From: Actinomadura terrae
GTDB taxonomy: Bacteria; Actinomycetota; Actinomycetes; Streptosporangiales; Streptosporangiaceae
DNA length: 64,000 nucleotides
NCBI RefSeq assembly: GCF_022751215.1
Contig: NZ_JAICDG010000008.1
Location: 124,001 to 188,000 of the forward strand
Direction of reading: 5' to 3'
The stretch's first letter is position 1. Each line of letters starts with the position of its first letter. Shown piece after piece: positions 1 through 8,466 of this stretch. The notes below the pieces were generated by a model. The model saw only the letters and a list, made by a program, of their open reading frames with translations, searched no databases and was not told where the DNA came from. The position numbers were made by a program, and so were the translations under genes.

Positions 1-1424
1 ATGTGCTGCCAGCGGCCGATGATCCCGCCCCGGTTGGCGACCTTGGTGTTGCCGCTGACCGCGCCGACGCCGGGATCGGCCAGCGGCGCGACGAGGTGCC
101 GGAGGGTGTCGCGCTGGAACACCGTGTCGCCGTCCACCAGCACGAGGGTCTGCGTCGACGCCGCCGCGATGCCCGCGTTGAGCGCGCTCGGCTTGCCGCC
201 GTTGACCTTCCGGATCAGCCTGACCTGCGGCAGCGCCAGGCCCTGGACGATCTCGGACGTGCGGTCCGACGACCCGTCGTCCACCACGATCACCTCGACC
301 GTGCCCGGATAGTCGGTGTCGACCAGCGACCGGACCGTCGCCGCGATCCCCGCCTCCTCGTTGTACGCGGGGACGATCACTGAAACAGGCGGAAACGGAT
401 CGGGCGGCAGTCCGGCCGGAACGGGTGCGCCGGAGGAACGCGGACGGCGCCGCGACCGGCCGCGCGCCCGGCGGGTGTGGATGTGCGCGAAGAGCAGCAG
501 CATCGCGAGGCGCGCCGCGTACAGGACGCCGGTCGCGCCGAACAGCAGGGCCAGCGTGCCCGTCAGGCTGGACGCGGCGCGCTGCGCGGTGACGAGCGTC
601 CAGCCGACGGCCTTCTCCCGCGCGGACACCGGGACCTCGGCGGACGGCATCGCCAGCGCGCCCGTCAGCGTCGTGAACCGGTAGCCGCGGGGGGCGAGCC
701 GGTCGATGATCTGCTCGACGGCCGCGACCGTCTCGGTCCGGTCCCCGCCCGAGTCGTGCAGCATCACGACCGCGCCCTCGCCGCGCCGCTCCGCAGCCAG
801 CGCCGACCCGACGATCTTCGCGGTGCCCGGCCGCGCCCAGTCCTCGGTGTCGCGGTCGGTCAGCACGACGACGTAGCCGTCCTCGCCCGCCCGCCGCGCC
901 GCGCGCCACTCGACGGCGCTCAGTCCGTCCGGGACGGACGAGTACGGCATGCGCATCAGTCTCGTGTGGACGCCCGCCGCGCCCGCCAGTGCCCGCTGGG
1001 TGAGGTCCAATTCCAGCTTGTTCCGCCACGCGGGCGCACCGGACATGTCCAGGTGCGTGTAGGTGTGCGACCCGATCTCGTGGCCCTCGCGGAGGATGCG
1101 GCGGGTCAGCCCGGGATGCTCCGCGATGTGGGCGCCGATCGTGAAGAACGTGGCCCGCGCGTTGTGCCTGCGCAGCACGTCCAGGACGCGGGGCGTCCAG
1201 ACGGGGTCGGGGCCGTCGTCGAAGGTGAGCGCGATCGTCTTGGCCGGCATGCGCAGGCTGCGCGGCGTGCCGTCGACCAGGTTGACCACCGGGCCGCCCT
1301 CGGTGATCGCGGCGGGGGCCCGTCCCGGCCGCTCCTCGTGCGGCGCCTCGCCGACTGCGCCGTGCGCGAAACCGTCCAGCAGCAGCAGGACGGTCAGCGC
1401 GAGCCCGCCGAGCAGGAGCAGCAC
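1..1424 (-). CDS. Bifunctional polysaccharide deacetylase / family 2 glycosyltransferase (3' end outside window)
   Basis: One frame carries two enzymes. After a short N-terminal membrane segment (about residues 1-18, VLLLLGGLALTVLLLL) comes a NodB-type deacetylase: TFDDGPD near residue 67, the zinc motif SHTYTH, and MLHDSG. A linker with a membrane span (LLFGATGVLYAARLAMLLLF) leads to a GT2 domain from about residue 345, with VIVPAYNEE, VVDDGSSD and LVDGDT. Chitooligosaccharide or cell-wall glycan synthesis and N-deacetylation at the membrane is the expected role; the substrate is unknown. The gene runs off the window before the GT2 C-terminal motifs and terminal membrane spans. The GTG at 1424 was chosen because GGGGA lies just upstream and no other start is in frame after the upstream stop. 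A small membrane protein precedes it in the same direction, probably in one operon. Confidence 0.88.
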   Translation of the reverse strand, partial: MLLLLGGLALTVLLLLDGFAHGAVGEAPHEERPGRAPAAITEGGPVVNLVDGTPRSLRMPAKTIALTFDDGPDPVWTPRVLDVLRRHNARATFFTIGAHIAEHPGLTRRILREGHEIGSHTYTHLDMSGAPAWRNKLELDLTQRALAGAAGVHTRLMRMPYSSVPDGLSAVEWRAARRAGEDGYVVVLTDRDTEDWARPGTAKIVGSALAAERRGEGAVVMLHDSGGDRTETVAAVEQIIDRLAPRGYRFTTLTGALAMPSAEVPVSAREKAVGWTLVTAQRAASSLTGTLALLFGATGVLYAARLAMLLLFAHIHTRRARGRSRRRPRSSGAPVPAGLPPDPFPPVSVIVPAYNEEAGIAATVRSLVDTDYPGTVEVIVVDDGSSDRTSEIVQGLALPQVRLIRKVNGGKPSALNAGIAAASTQTLVLVDGDTVFQRDTLRHLVAPLADPGVGAVSGNTKVANRGGIIGRWQH

Positions 1425-1468
1425 CCAGTGTCCCCGTGGTTCGCGTTGCGGCCACGGGCGTCTGGCCG

Positions 1469-1984
1469 TCAGCGCGGCTTCTTCGTGTGGCCCCGCGTGG
1501 GCGGGGACGTGGGCGAGCCGCCGGGGTCCGTGGAGACGGTCACGGACGGGACCGGGGTCGGCGTCGGGCCCGAGGTCGATTGTTTCGGTCGTTTCGGGAC
1601 GGACGGGGACGGCAGCGGCCTCGTCACCCGGGAAGGCACGGACACGGGCACGCGGCCCGGCTGTCGCGCCCTGTTTCCAATCTTGTGTCGCGTTCCGGCG
1701 GGTCGCTTCGGGGCCTTCCTCGCCTTCCCAGACGGGTGGTCGGACGGGACATCCCACCTGGTCAGCGGCACATCCGCGCCCGTCGCGACACCGACCCCGA
1801 GCGCGCTCAGGAACAGCAGGAGCAGCGCCCCGGCGACCATCCCGGCCCGCCGGACGAGCCGCCGCCGCCGTCCGCTCAGGTCCACGAACACCGGGACGGG
1901 CGGCCGGGTACCACCTTCCGGACGGTCGTCATCCGGGGGTTGATCGTCCAATATGGGACGTCGCGTCGAGGCGTCGCTGATCAT
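1469..1984 (-). CDS. Hypothetical single-pass membrane protein upstream of the deacetylase/glycosyltransferase
   Basis: A 171-residue protein with a hydrophilic, Pro/Asp-rich N-terminus, a basic RRRRLVRR stretch, one transmembrane helix at about residues 49-70, and a long Pro/Ser/Thr/Lys-rich tail that should lie outside the cell. I recognise no domain. It reads into the deacetylase/glycosyltransferase with a 44-bp gap, so the two probably share a transcript; it may be an accessory or cell-wall-spanning partner. The tail is low-complexity (PTPTPVPSVTVST), typical of actinobacterial wall-associated linkers. It is divergent from the ECF sigma gene to its right. Confidence 0.65.
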   Translation of the reverse strand: MISDASTRRPILDDQPPDDDRPEGGTRPPVPVFVDLSGRRRRLVRRAGMVAGALLLLFLSALGVGVATGADVPLTRWDVPSDHPSGKARKAPKRPAGTRHKIGNRARQPGRVPVSVPSRVTRPLPSPSVPKRPKQSTSGPTPTPVPSVTVSTDPGGSPTSPPTRGHTKKPR

Positions 1985-2109
1985 TTTGTTCCATTACTTC
2001 GCGGGGCGAGGGGAACGTCCCCTGCGCTCCGCGCTGGTACGTTCACAACTTCAGCGTCATGCGCGCCTTTTGTGTCACACCGCCCTGGAAATCCCTGCAC
2101 AATGACCCG

Positions 2110-2895
2110 GTGACGAAAGCGGAGGCACGACGGGCGGATCATGCGGTGAAGGAGGACGAACTCGGGCGTGCGCTGCGCGCGGCGCAGAAGGGCGACGAGG
2201 CGTCCTTCCGCCTGCTCTACCGCGACGTCCAGCCCCGGCTGCTGCGGTTCGCGGGCGCGCTGGTCGGCCCCGACGCCGAGGACGTGACGTCCGAGGCGTG
2301 GCTCCAGATCTCCCGCGACCTGCCCAGCTTCCGCGGCGACCTCGACGGTTTCCGCGGCTGGACCGCGACGATCACCCGGCACCGCGCGCTGGACCACCTG
2401 CGCCGCCGGTCCCGCCGTCCGGCGACCGACCTGCCCGTCGAGGAGCTGGTCGCGATCGCGGCGGAGGGCGACACCGAGTCGATCGCCCTGGACGGCATCG
2501 CGACCGGCGACGCGCTGCGCCTCATCAACGAACTGCCCCGCGACCAGGCCGAGGCGGTGCTGCTGCGCGTGGTGATGGGCCTGGACGCCAAATCCGCGGG
2601 CCGGGTTCTCGGGAAGCGGGCCGGGGCGGTCCGCACCGCCTCGTATCGTGGGTTGCGACGGCTCGCCGAACGGCTTGCCTCAGCCGTACCCGATGTCCCC
2701 CCGCCCACTGTCCCCCCGCCCGATAGCTCCCCGCCCGAAACAGGACCGCCTGAGACCGCCCCACCGGAAACAGCCCCACCGGAGACCGCCGACCCGTCAA
2801 CGGTACGGCGGGAGGCAGCGGAACCGCCGCGGGACGCCCTCCCCGCGAACCGTGGTGACAAAAGCGGCGGTCCCGGCGCTGAAGGGGTGAGATGA
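2110..2895 (+). CDS. ECF-family RNA polymerase sigma factor with proline-rich tail
   Basis: A sigma-70 ECF protein of about 261 residues. Region 2 (FRLLYRDVQPRLLRFAGALVG..AEDVTSEAWLQI) spans about residues 25-70. Region 4 (LINELPRDQAEAVLLRVVMGLDAKSAGRVLGKRAGAVRTASYRGLRRL) spans about 125-180. The last 70 residues are a low-complexity Pro/Glu/Thr tail with PPETA repeats, unusual for an ECF factor. The GTG at 2110 is preferred because the ECF homology begins there; an ATG 51 bp upstream is also in frame. The stop overlaps the next gene's ATG by 4 bp (ATGA), so the downstream membrane protein is probably co-translated and may act as its anti-sigma partner. Confidence 0.88.
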   Translation: MTKAEARRADHAVKEDELGRALRAAQKGDEASFRLLYRDVQPRLLRFAGALVGPDAEDVTSEAWLQISRDLPSFRGDLDGFRGWTATITRHRALDHLRRRSRRPATDLPVEELVAIAAEGDTESIALDGIATGDALRLINELPRDQAEAVLLRVVMGLDAKSAGRVLGKRAGAVRTASYRGLRRLAERLASAVPDVPPPTVPPPDSSPPETGPPETAPPETAPPETADPSTVRREAAEPPRDALPANRGDKSGGPGAEGVR

Positions 2896-3836
2896 ACGAC
2901 CACCACAGGTCCGGAGGGCTCGATCCGAGCACCGCCGAGCACCTGCTCGACACCGCCGCGCGCGCCGCCGCCGGCCGTCCCCCCGCCGCCGGAGCCCCGC
3001 AGGACAGCGCGGCCGACGACGCCGCCCGGTTGCGGGAACTGCTGGCCGCGGCCGGGGGCCCCGCACGCCCGGACGAGCTCGCGGGCGAGGACGCGGCGGC
3101 CGCGGCGTTCGTCGCGGCCTGCGCACCTCATCCGTCCTGGTGGGCCGGGATGCTCCGGGTCGCCGGCGCCCACCTGCGCCGGCTGGCCATGCTGCCCCGG
3201 ATCGTGCTGATCAAGATCCTGGTGGGCGTCGCGATCCTGGTCGCGTCCGGCGGGGTCGCCGTCGCCGCCGGGACCGGACACCTCCCCGGGCAGGACCCGA
3301 CCCCCGCGCCCACCCACCGCTCCCCGAAGGTGCCCATCGAGGAGACCGACCGCCCGCCGACGCCGAGCGGGTCCCTGTGGCCGAAGCCGCCGGGGTCCGT
3401 CCCGTCCAAGAAGGCCAAGGAGGACGACGGCAAGGCCAAGGGCGAGGACAAGGGCAAAGGCAAGGGAAAGCATGGCGACAAGGACCGGCCCAAGAAGCAG
3501 GAGGGGCCCGAGAAGACGAAAGTGGAAAACCCGGGCGATGGGCACGGAAAAGGGCCCGGAAATGGCACCGACAAAGGGCCCGACGACGGTAACGGGCACG
3601 GGAACGGAAACGGGAACGGGAACGGGAACGGGAACGGGAACGGGAACGGGAATGGCGGGGGTCACGGACACGGCCACGGACATGGGAACGGGAACGGGAA
3701 CGGCGGCGGTCACGGCGGAGGACACGGGGGAGGACACGGCGGCGGCCATGACTACGGCGACCCCGGCTCCGGTAATGGCCACGGTTCCGGATCGAACGGA
3801 CGGGCCAGGGGGCAAAAGCCGGCGCCGACCGCTTAG
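2892..3836 (+). CDS. Membrane-anchored Gly/Asn/His-rich protein, possible anti-sigma partner
   Basis: A 314-residue protein. The cytoplasmic N-terminal part (about 1-100) has no CxxC zinc motif. A single transmembrane helix lies at about 103-126 (IVLIKILVGVAILVASGGVAVA). The external part begins Pro-rich, turns Lys-rich (DKGKGKGKHGDKD) and ends in GN, GH and GGH repeats. Coupling to an ECF sigma gene through an ATGA overlap is the usual arrangement of a regulator of that sigma factor, but sequence alone does not prove this. The His/Gly-rich tail could bind metal ions. The DNA for the repeats is a hexanucleotide array prone to slippage. Confidence 0.7.
   Translation: MNDHHRSGGLDPSTAEHLLDTAARAAAGRPPAAGAPQDSAADDAARLRELLAAAGGPARPDELAGEDAAAAAFVAACAPHPSWWAGMLRVAGAHLRRLAMLPRIVLIKILVGVAILVASGGVAVAAGTGHLPGQDPTPAPTHRSPKVPIEETDRPPTPSGSLWPKPPGSVPSKKAKEDDGKAKGEDKGKGKGKHGDKDRPKKQEGPEKTKVENPGDGHGKGPGNGTDKGPDDGNGHGNGNGNGNGNGNGNGNGNGGGHGHGHGHGNGNGNGGGHGGGHGGGHGGGHDYGDPGSGNGHGSGSNGRARGQKPAPTA
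3600..3652 (+). repeat. GGAACG hexanucleotide microsatellite within the coding region
   Basis: About nine near-perfect copies of a GGAACG unit encode a run of alternating Gly-Asn in the extracytoplasmic tail of the sigma-linked membrane protein. Because the unit is 6 bp, copy-number changes keep the reading frame, so tail length could vary between strains without loss of the protein. Confidence 0.85.
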
Positions 3837-3842
3837 CCGGCG

Positions 3843-4529
3843 TTAGACGGCCACCTCGTCGGCGTGCCGGACGACGTGGTCCACGAATCCGTAGTCGCGC
3901 GCCTCCTCGGCCGTGTACCACCGGTCGCGGTCGGAGTCGGCCGCGATCCGCTCGACCGGCTGCCCGGTGTGGAAGGCGACCCGCTCCTGGAAGACCTTCT
4001 TCGTGAACAGCATGTTCTCGGCCTGGATCTTGATGTCGGACGCGGTGCCGCCGATTCCGCCGGACGGCTGGTGCATCAGAATCCGCGCGTGCGGGAGCGC
4101 GTACCGCTTGCCGGGCGTGCCCGCGCACAGCAGGAACTGCCCCATCGACGCGGTGAATCCCATCGACAGCGTCGCCACGTCGTTCGGGACGAACTGCATC
4201 ACGTCGTAGATGGCCATTCCGGCGGTCACGGAACCGCCGGGCGAGTTGATGTAGAGGTGGATGTCGCGCGTGCGGTCCTCGGCGGCCAGCAGCAGCATCT
4301 CGCCGCAGATCCGGTTCGCGATCGCGTCGTCCACTTCCTGGCCGAGGACGATGATGCGCTGCCTCAGCAGCCGCTGGAAGACGTGCTCGCCGCCGAGCGC
4401 GGACATCTCGTCGGCCTTGGCGGTGCTCCGCAGCACGCTCGGGTCGAAGGCACTCGTGTTGAAGGCGGTGGGGTCGAAATCGATCAGCTGGAAGGACATG
4501 CCTCCAGGGAATCCGCATGTCAGTGGCAT
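3843..4529 (-). CDS. clpP: ATP-dependent Clp protease proteolytic subunit
   Basis: A full-length ClpP serine peptidase (about 228 residues), which assembles into the barrel fed by ClpX or ClpC. The catalytic triad is visible: Ser in GFTASMGQ (about residue 128), His in ILMHQPSGG (about 153) and Asp in SDRDRWYT (about 202). The oxyanion-side motif INSPGGSVTAGMAIYD is intact. The ATG at 4529 has GAAAGGG nine bases upstream. ATG 4499 has GGAGG only one base away, and the ATG at 4559 lies inside a palindrome, so both are less likely. It stands alone, with no second clpP or clpX next to it, and is divergent from a LysR regulator. This suggests a dedicated paralogue rather than the housekeeping clpP1P2 pair. 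Confidence 0.93.
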   Translation of the reverse strand: MPLTCGFPGGMSFQLIDFDPTAFNTSAFDPSVLRSTAKADEMSALGGEHVFQRLLRQRIIVLGQEVDDAIANRICGEMLLLAAEDRTRDIHLYINSPGGSVTAGMAIYDVMQFVPNDVATLSMGFTASMGQFLLCAGTPGKRYALPHARILMHQPSGGIGGTASDIKIQAENMLFTKKVFQERVAFHTGQPVERIAADSDRDRWYTAEEARDYGFVDHVVRHADEVAV

Positions 4530-4555
4530 GTCCAACAACCCTTTCCGGCGGTTCC

Positions 4556-4570
4556 ACAACCCCGGGTTGT
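4556..4570. promoter_or_regulatory. Palindromic operator candidate between clpP and the LysR gene
   Basis: A perfect inverted repeat (ACAACCC, one base, GGGTTGT) lies between the divergent clpP and LysR genes, 12 bp before the LysR start. Another ACAACCC occurs about 20 bp to the left. Position and symmetry suggest a site for the adjacent LysR-type protein; binding is inferred. Confidence 0.5.
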
Positions 4571-4582
4571 TAATCTGGGAAC

Positions 4583-5500
4583 GTGGAGGCCGACCTGCCG
4601 GGGATGCGCGCGTTCGTGGCCGCCGCCGAGGAGCTGCACTTCGGACGGGCGGCCGCCCGGCTCTTCCTGACCCAGCAGGCGCTGTCCAAGCGCGTCCGGC
4701 GTCTCGAAGCCGCGCTCGGCGCGCCGCTGTTCGAGCGCACGACCCGCTCCGTCGAGCTGACCCCGGCCGGATACCGTCTGCTGCCGCTGGCCCGCGAGGC
4801 GCTGGCGTCCTTCGACGCGGCGGTGGACGCCGTCCGGGGCGTCTCCGTCCCGTTGCGCATCGACGTCTTTCACGAGCGTTTCACGCCGGTGGAGGTCATT
4901 CGCGAGGCCATCGCGCCCTTTCCCGACCTCACCGTCGAGCCGAGCATGCGGCAAGGTCTGGCCGCCGCCGTGCCCGCCCTCCTCCGCCGCGAAATCGACG
5001 CCGCCTTCGGTTACGCGAACGACCTCGGCCTGCCCTGGCCGGACGAGTTGGAGCGCCGCCTGTTCTCGCTCGTCCCGCTTTACGCCTTCGTCTCCGACGA
5101 CCACCCGCTCGCGTCCCGGCGGACGCTGCCGATGGCCGAACTGGCGTCCGCCGGACTGGTGATGCCCGATCCGGCCGGTGCCACCGAATGGCGGGCCTTT
5201 CTGACGCGCTTCACGTCCGAGTTCGGCATCCCGCTCCGCTTCTCCGAACCCGCGATCGGCATCCTCAGCTACCGGGAACTGATGGCCCGTGAACGGCGGA
5301 GCGTCACCGTGGGCGAGGAGGAGATGACGTTGCCGACGGAGGAGGGGACCCGGCGGCTGCCCATTGTCGATCCCGTCCCGCTGTTCCCCTGGTCGATCGT
5401 CTGGCACCGCCGGAACCACGATCCGAAACTGCGCCGACTGCTCGCGCTGCTCCAACCGCCGACGCCGCCGGACGACCCGTCCTATTGGCTTCCCACATAG
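4583..5500 (+). CDS. LysR-family transcriptional regulator
   Basis: A 305-residue LTTR. The N-terminal winged helix-turn-helix (MRAFVAAAEELHFGRAAARLFLTQQALSKRVRRLEAALGAPLF, about residues 8-50) is followed by RTTRSVELTPAGYRLLPLAREAL and a periplasmic-binding-protein-like effector domain. The GTG start follows an AT-rich TTAATCT segment by only a few bases and has no Shine-Dalgarno sequence, so a leaderless transcript is possible. Divergent orientation from clpP with a palindrome in the gap suggests it controls clpP and/or itself. The effector is unknown. Confidence 0.9.
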   Translation: MEADLPGMRAFVAAAEELHFGRAAARLFLTQQALSKRVRRLEAALGAPLFERTTRSVELTPAGYRLLPLAREALASFDAAVDAVRGVSVPLRIDVFHERFTPVEVIREAIAPFPDLTVEPSMRQGLAAAVPALLRREIDAAFGYANDLGLPWPDELERRLFSLVPLYAFVSDDHPLASRRTLPMAELASAGLVMPDPAGATEWRAFLTRFTSEFGIPLRFSEPAIGILSYRELMARERRSVTVGEEEMTLPTEEGTRRLPIVDPVPLFPWSIVWHRRNHDPKLRRLLALLQPPTPPDDPSYWLPT

Positions 5501-5508
5501 CGCGGCGC

Positions 5509-6081
5509 TCAGCCGGGCCGGGTGTCCATCATCTCCCGGGTGATCGCCCACCGCTCATGGTCCACCCATTTTCCCCGGATGCAGATGAAAGCGGGGGAAA
5601 ATCCCTCCCGCTGGAAGCGCAATCTCCTGACCAGATTCAACGACGCGGCGTTTCCGGGCTGAATGTCGGCTTCCAGGCGGTGCAGACCCAGTTCGGTGAA
5701 CGCGTAGTCGAGGAGCAGGTCGACGCCCTCGGTCATGTACCCGCGGCCCGCGTTCGGGGCGAACGCGCCGTACCCGATGAGGCCCCGCTGGTAGACGCCC
5801 CTGACGATCTCGTTCAGGTTGACGAAGCCGACCATGCTCTGGCGTTTCGCGAGGCAGACGACGAATCCGTCGGCCGAGAGCCCATCGAAGCGTCCGATGT
5901 AGTCGTCGAACTCGTCCGGCGTGCCGGGGAGGGTGATCCACGGCCGGTGCAGGGTGCGGCTCGACTCGACCAGCCCGAGGAATTCCTCCTGGTCATACGC
6001 CGTGATACGGCGAAGCGCGACCCGGCGCCCCTGGCGCAGGAACACGGCTTTCGTCTCCACCCGCACACTCTGAACATACAC
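5509..6081 (-). CDS. GNAT-family N-acetyltransferase (RimJ/RimL-like)
   Basis: An acetyltransferase of about 190 residues in the RimJ/RimL subgroup that modifies N-terminal amines or small molecules with acetyl-CoA. Visible features are VALRRITAYDQEEFLGLVESS at the N-terminus, the acetyl-CoA loop region YGAFAPNAGRGYMTEGVDLLLDYAF (about 110-135) and the C-terminal LEADIQPGNAASLNLVRRLRFQREG. The frame stays open far upstream; homology begins near VRVETKAVFLRQGRRVALRR, so the GTG at 6081 (or 6066) is the likely start. It converges on the LysR gene with an 8-bp gap. Confidence 0.85.
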   Translation of the reverse strand: MYVQSVRVETKAVFLRQGRRVALRRITAYDQEEFLGLVESSRTLHRPWITLPGTPDEFDDYIGRFDGLSADGFVVCLAKRQSMVGFVNLNEIVRGVYQRGLIGYGAFAPNAGRGYMTEGVDLLLDYAFTELGLHRLEADIQPGNAASLNLVRRLRFQREGFSPAFICIRGKWVDHERWAITREMMDTRPG

Positions 6082-6426
6082 CGGCCGCCGTTTCGGTCCG
6101 CCGCGGGAATGCGCCCGATAACGGCCATCCCGGCGTTTCATCCAATGCGTCCGGAGAAGCGGGGAACGGGTGATGTCGGAGCGTAATGGAGGGGTTGCGC
6201 CCACAAGCGGATAGCGCTCGGACGCCGGCCCCTCGCACGCCAGGCCCCTCGGACCCGGGCCCCTCGGGCGCCGGGCCCCGCGGAGCCGTCCCGGGAGGCC
6301 CTTGACCTCAAGTAATGATGAGGTTTCACAGTGGGTCCAGCAGGCCGACCCAGTCGGATGACAGATTCCCCGGCTGGTCGACCTCCGTAGCTTCGGTCCC
6401 GTTGGCCCAGTTTCGAGGAGAGGTAC
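6082..6426. promoter_or_regulatory. Intergenic region with promoter candidate for the FMN reductase/MFS pair
   Basis: No gene is seen in these 345 bp. A TTGACC -35-like hexamer at 6302-6307 overlaps a short inverted repeat (CCTCA at 6306-6310, TGAGG at 6319-6323) that would lie between -35 and a weak -10 region. This arrangement is seen at MerR-type and other operators. The left half is GC-rich with repeated CCCCTCGG blocks. Low confidence in detail. Confidence 0.35.
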
Positions 6427-6999
6427 ATGACCGAGAATCCGTTGCGCGTCGCGATCATCATTGCCAGCACCCGGGAGGGACGGTTCGCGCCGACGGTCGG
6501 CACCTGGTTCGCCGGGATCGCCGCCGAGCGCGACGACATGGCCGTCGAAGTGCTGGACGTGGCCGACGCACCGCCCCCCTCGGCCTTCGGCTCGGCCGCG
6601 CCCGAGCGGTTCGCCGAGGTGACGGCGAAGCTCGCCGAGGCCGACGCCTACGTGGTCGTGACCTGCGAGTACAACCACAGTTTCCCCGGCACGCTGAAGA
6701 ACCTGATCGACACGCACTTCCACGAGTGGCGCGCCAAGCCGGTCGCGTTCGTCTCCTACGGCGGCCTCGCGGGCGGCCTGCGCTCGGTCGAGCACCTGCG
6801 CGGGGTCTTCGCGGAACTGCACGCGGTCACGATCCGCGACACCGTGAGCTTCCACCACCCGTGGAACTGGTTCGGCGAGGACGGCCGTCCGAGCGACGCC
6901 GAGGGCGCCGCCGCCGCCGCGAAGGGCCTGCTCGACCAGCTGGACTGGTGGGGGCAGGTGCTGCGCGAGGCCCGCTCCCTCCGCCCCTACGGGTCATGA
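6427..6999 (+). CDS. NADPH-dependent FMN reductase family oxidoreductase
   Basis: A 190-residue flavodoxin-fold NAD(P)H:FMN or quinone reductase. The phosphate-binding loop IIIASTREGRFAPTVGTWF is at about residues 10-28, and the flavin-binding CEYNHSFPGTLKNLID at about 79-94. A GAGGAGAGG ribosome-binding site sits 5 bp before the ATG. Its TGA overlaps the ATG of the downstream efflux transporter (ATGA), so the pair is translationally coupled. This suggests a shared detoxification role against quinone-like or nitroaromatic compounds. Confidence 0.92.
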   Translation: MTENPLRVAIIIASTREGRFAPTVGTWFAGIAAERDDMAVEVLDVADAPPPSAFGSAAPERFAEVTAKLAEADAYVVVTCEYNHSFPGTLKNLIDTHFHEWRAKPVAFVSYGGLAGGLRSVEHLRGVFAELHAVTIRDTVSFHHPWNWFGEDGRPSDAEGAAAAAKGLLDQLDWWGQVLREARSLRPYGS

Positions 7000-8465
7000 T
7001 CACCCAGCCGAGGCCCCGGACGCGGCCGGAGTCCGGGGCCATGGCGATCGTGCTGGTGCTGGTGCTCGGGGCGGTCATGATCACGCTGGACACCACCGTG
7101 GTCAACGTCGCGATCAACAAACTGTCGCAGGACTTCGACGCCCCGCTCGCGACCGTCCAGTGGGTCGCGACCGCCTACTCGCTCGCGCTCGGCGCGGTCA
7201 TCCCGGGCACCGCCTGGGCGGTCGGACGGTTCGGCGCGCGCCGCCTCTACCTCGGCGCGATCGCGGCGTTCGCCGCCGGGTCGGTGCTCGCCGGGCTCGC
7301 CTGGAACATCGAGTCGCTGATCGTCTTCCGGATCATGCAGGGCGTCAGCGGCGGCATGGTGATGCCCGTCGGCATGACGATCCTGCTGCGCGCGGCGGGC
7401 TCCGACCAGCTCGGCAAGCTGATGGGCACGCTCGGCCTGGCGATCCTCGTCGGCCCGCTGGCCGGGCCGGTGATCGGCGGCTGGCTGATCGACGAGGTGT
7501 CGTGGCGGTGGATGTTCTTCGTCAACGTGCCGGTCGCGGTGGCGGTCGTGCTGCTCGGCCTGCAAACGTTCCCCCGCGACGTCCCGGAGACGCCGCGTCC
7601 GCTGGACGTGCCCGGGATGCTGCTGCTGTCGCCGGGTCTCGCGGCGCTGCTGTACGGCGTGACGACCGGCGGCGAGCGCGGCGGGTTCGGATCACCCGGG
7701 GTGCTGTTTCCGCTGGTCACAGGCGTGGTGCTGAGCGCCTTGTTCGTACTGCGGGCGCTGACGGCACGCCACCCCCTGATCGACCTCGCCCCCTTCCGCG
7801 ACCGCACCTACGCGGCGGCCACCGGAACGCTGACGCTGTTCGCGTCCGGCTACTTCGGGACGATGCTGCTCCTGCCCCTGTACTTGCAGGTCGTCCGGGG
7901 TGAGAGCACGACCGTCGCGGGCGCGCTCGGCATCCCGTTCGCGCTGGGCTCGGGCGTAGCAGTGCAGGTCGCCGGACGGCTGGTCGACCGCATTCCCGCT
8001 GGACGCCTCGTCCCGGTGGCGATCGCGACGTCGGTCACCGGTTTCACGCTGTTCACCGTCCAACTCGACGCGGACGCCTCGTACTGGGGCCTGTGCGCGG
8101 CGATGGTGCTGATGGGCGCGGGCGGCGGCGGGACGATGATGCCCACGATGACGACGGCGACCCGCGGCATGTCGCACGAGCGGGCCCCGGCGGCGAGCAC
8201 GACGGTGAACCTGGTCAACACCACATCGGCGGCGATCGGCATGGCGCTCGCGTCCGTGATCCTGACGGCGTTCATGAGCGGGGTCGTCCCGGACACCGGC
8301 GGCGGCACCCTCCAGGCCCTGCACCGCCTGACCCCCGAGGCCCACGCCGCCGTGGCCGAACCCCTCTCAGGCGCCTTCCGCGACACCTACTGGTTCGCCG
8401 TGGGAATCATGCTCCTGGCCCTGATCCCGGCCTCGTTCCTCCCAAAACACAAACCGGACGCTTGA
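6996..8465 (+). CDS. DHA2-type MFS drug efflux transporter (EmrB/QacA family)
   Basis: A 489-residue, 14-helix major facilitator. Helix 1 carries LDTTVVNVAI, the DHA2 motif D1 region. Motif A-like GRFGARRLYL follows, then RIMQGVSGGMVMPVG (motif C/antiporter region) and RWMFFVNVPV. The start ATG overlaps the reductase stop by 4 bp. It should export toxic organic compounds by proton antiport. The adjacent TetR gene is convergent with it, so control by that TetR is not obvious. Confidence 0.92.
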   Translation: MITQPRPRTRPESGAMAIVLVLVLGAVMITLDTTVVNVAINKLSQDFDAPLATVQWVATAYSLALGAVIPGTAWAVGRFGARRLYLGAIAAFAAGSVLAGLAWNIESLIVFRIMQGVSGGMVMPVGMTILLRAAGSDQLGKLMGTLGLAILVGPLAGPVIGGWLIDEVSWRWMFFVNVPVAVAVVLLGLQTFPRDVPETPRPLDVPGMLLLSPGLAALLYGVTTGGERGGFGSPGVLFPLVTGVVLSALFVLRALTARHPLIDLAPFRDRTYAAATGTLTLFASGYFGTMLLLPLYLQVVRGESTTVAGALGIPFALGSGVAVQVAGRLVDRIPAGRLVPVAIATSVTGFTLFTVQLDADASYWGLCAAMVLMGAGGGGTMMPTMTTATRGMSHERAPAASTTVNLVNTTSAAIGMALASVILTAFMSGVVPDTGGGTLQALHRLTPEAHAAVAEPLSGAFRDTYWFAVGIMLLALIPASFLPKHKPDA

Positions 8466-8466
8466 G

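Noticed and set aside
477..1980. Plus-strand long frames opposite the deacetylase/glycosyltransferase
   Set aside because: They are shadows of the minus-strand gene, whose NodB and GT2 motifs are all in frame.
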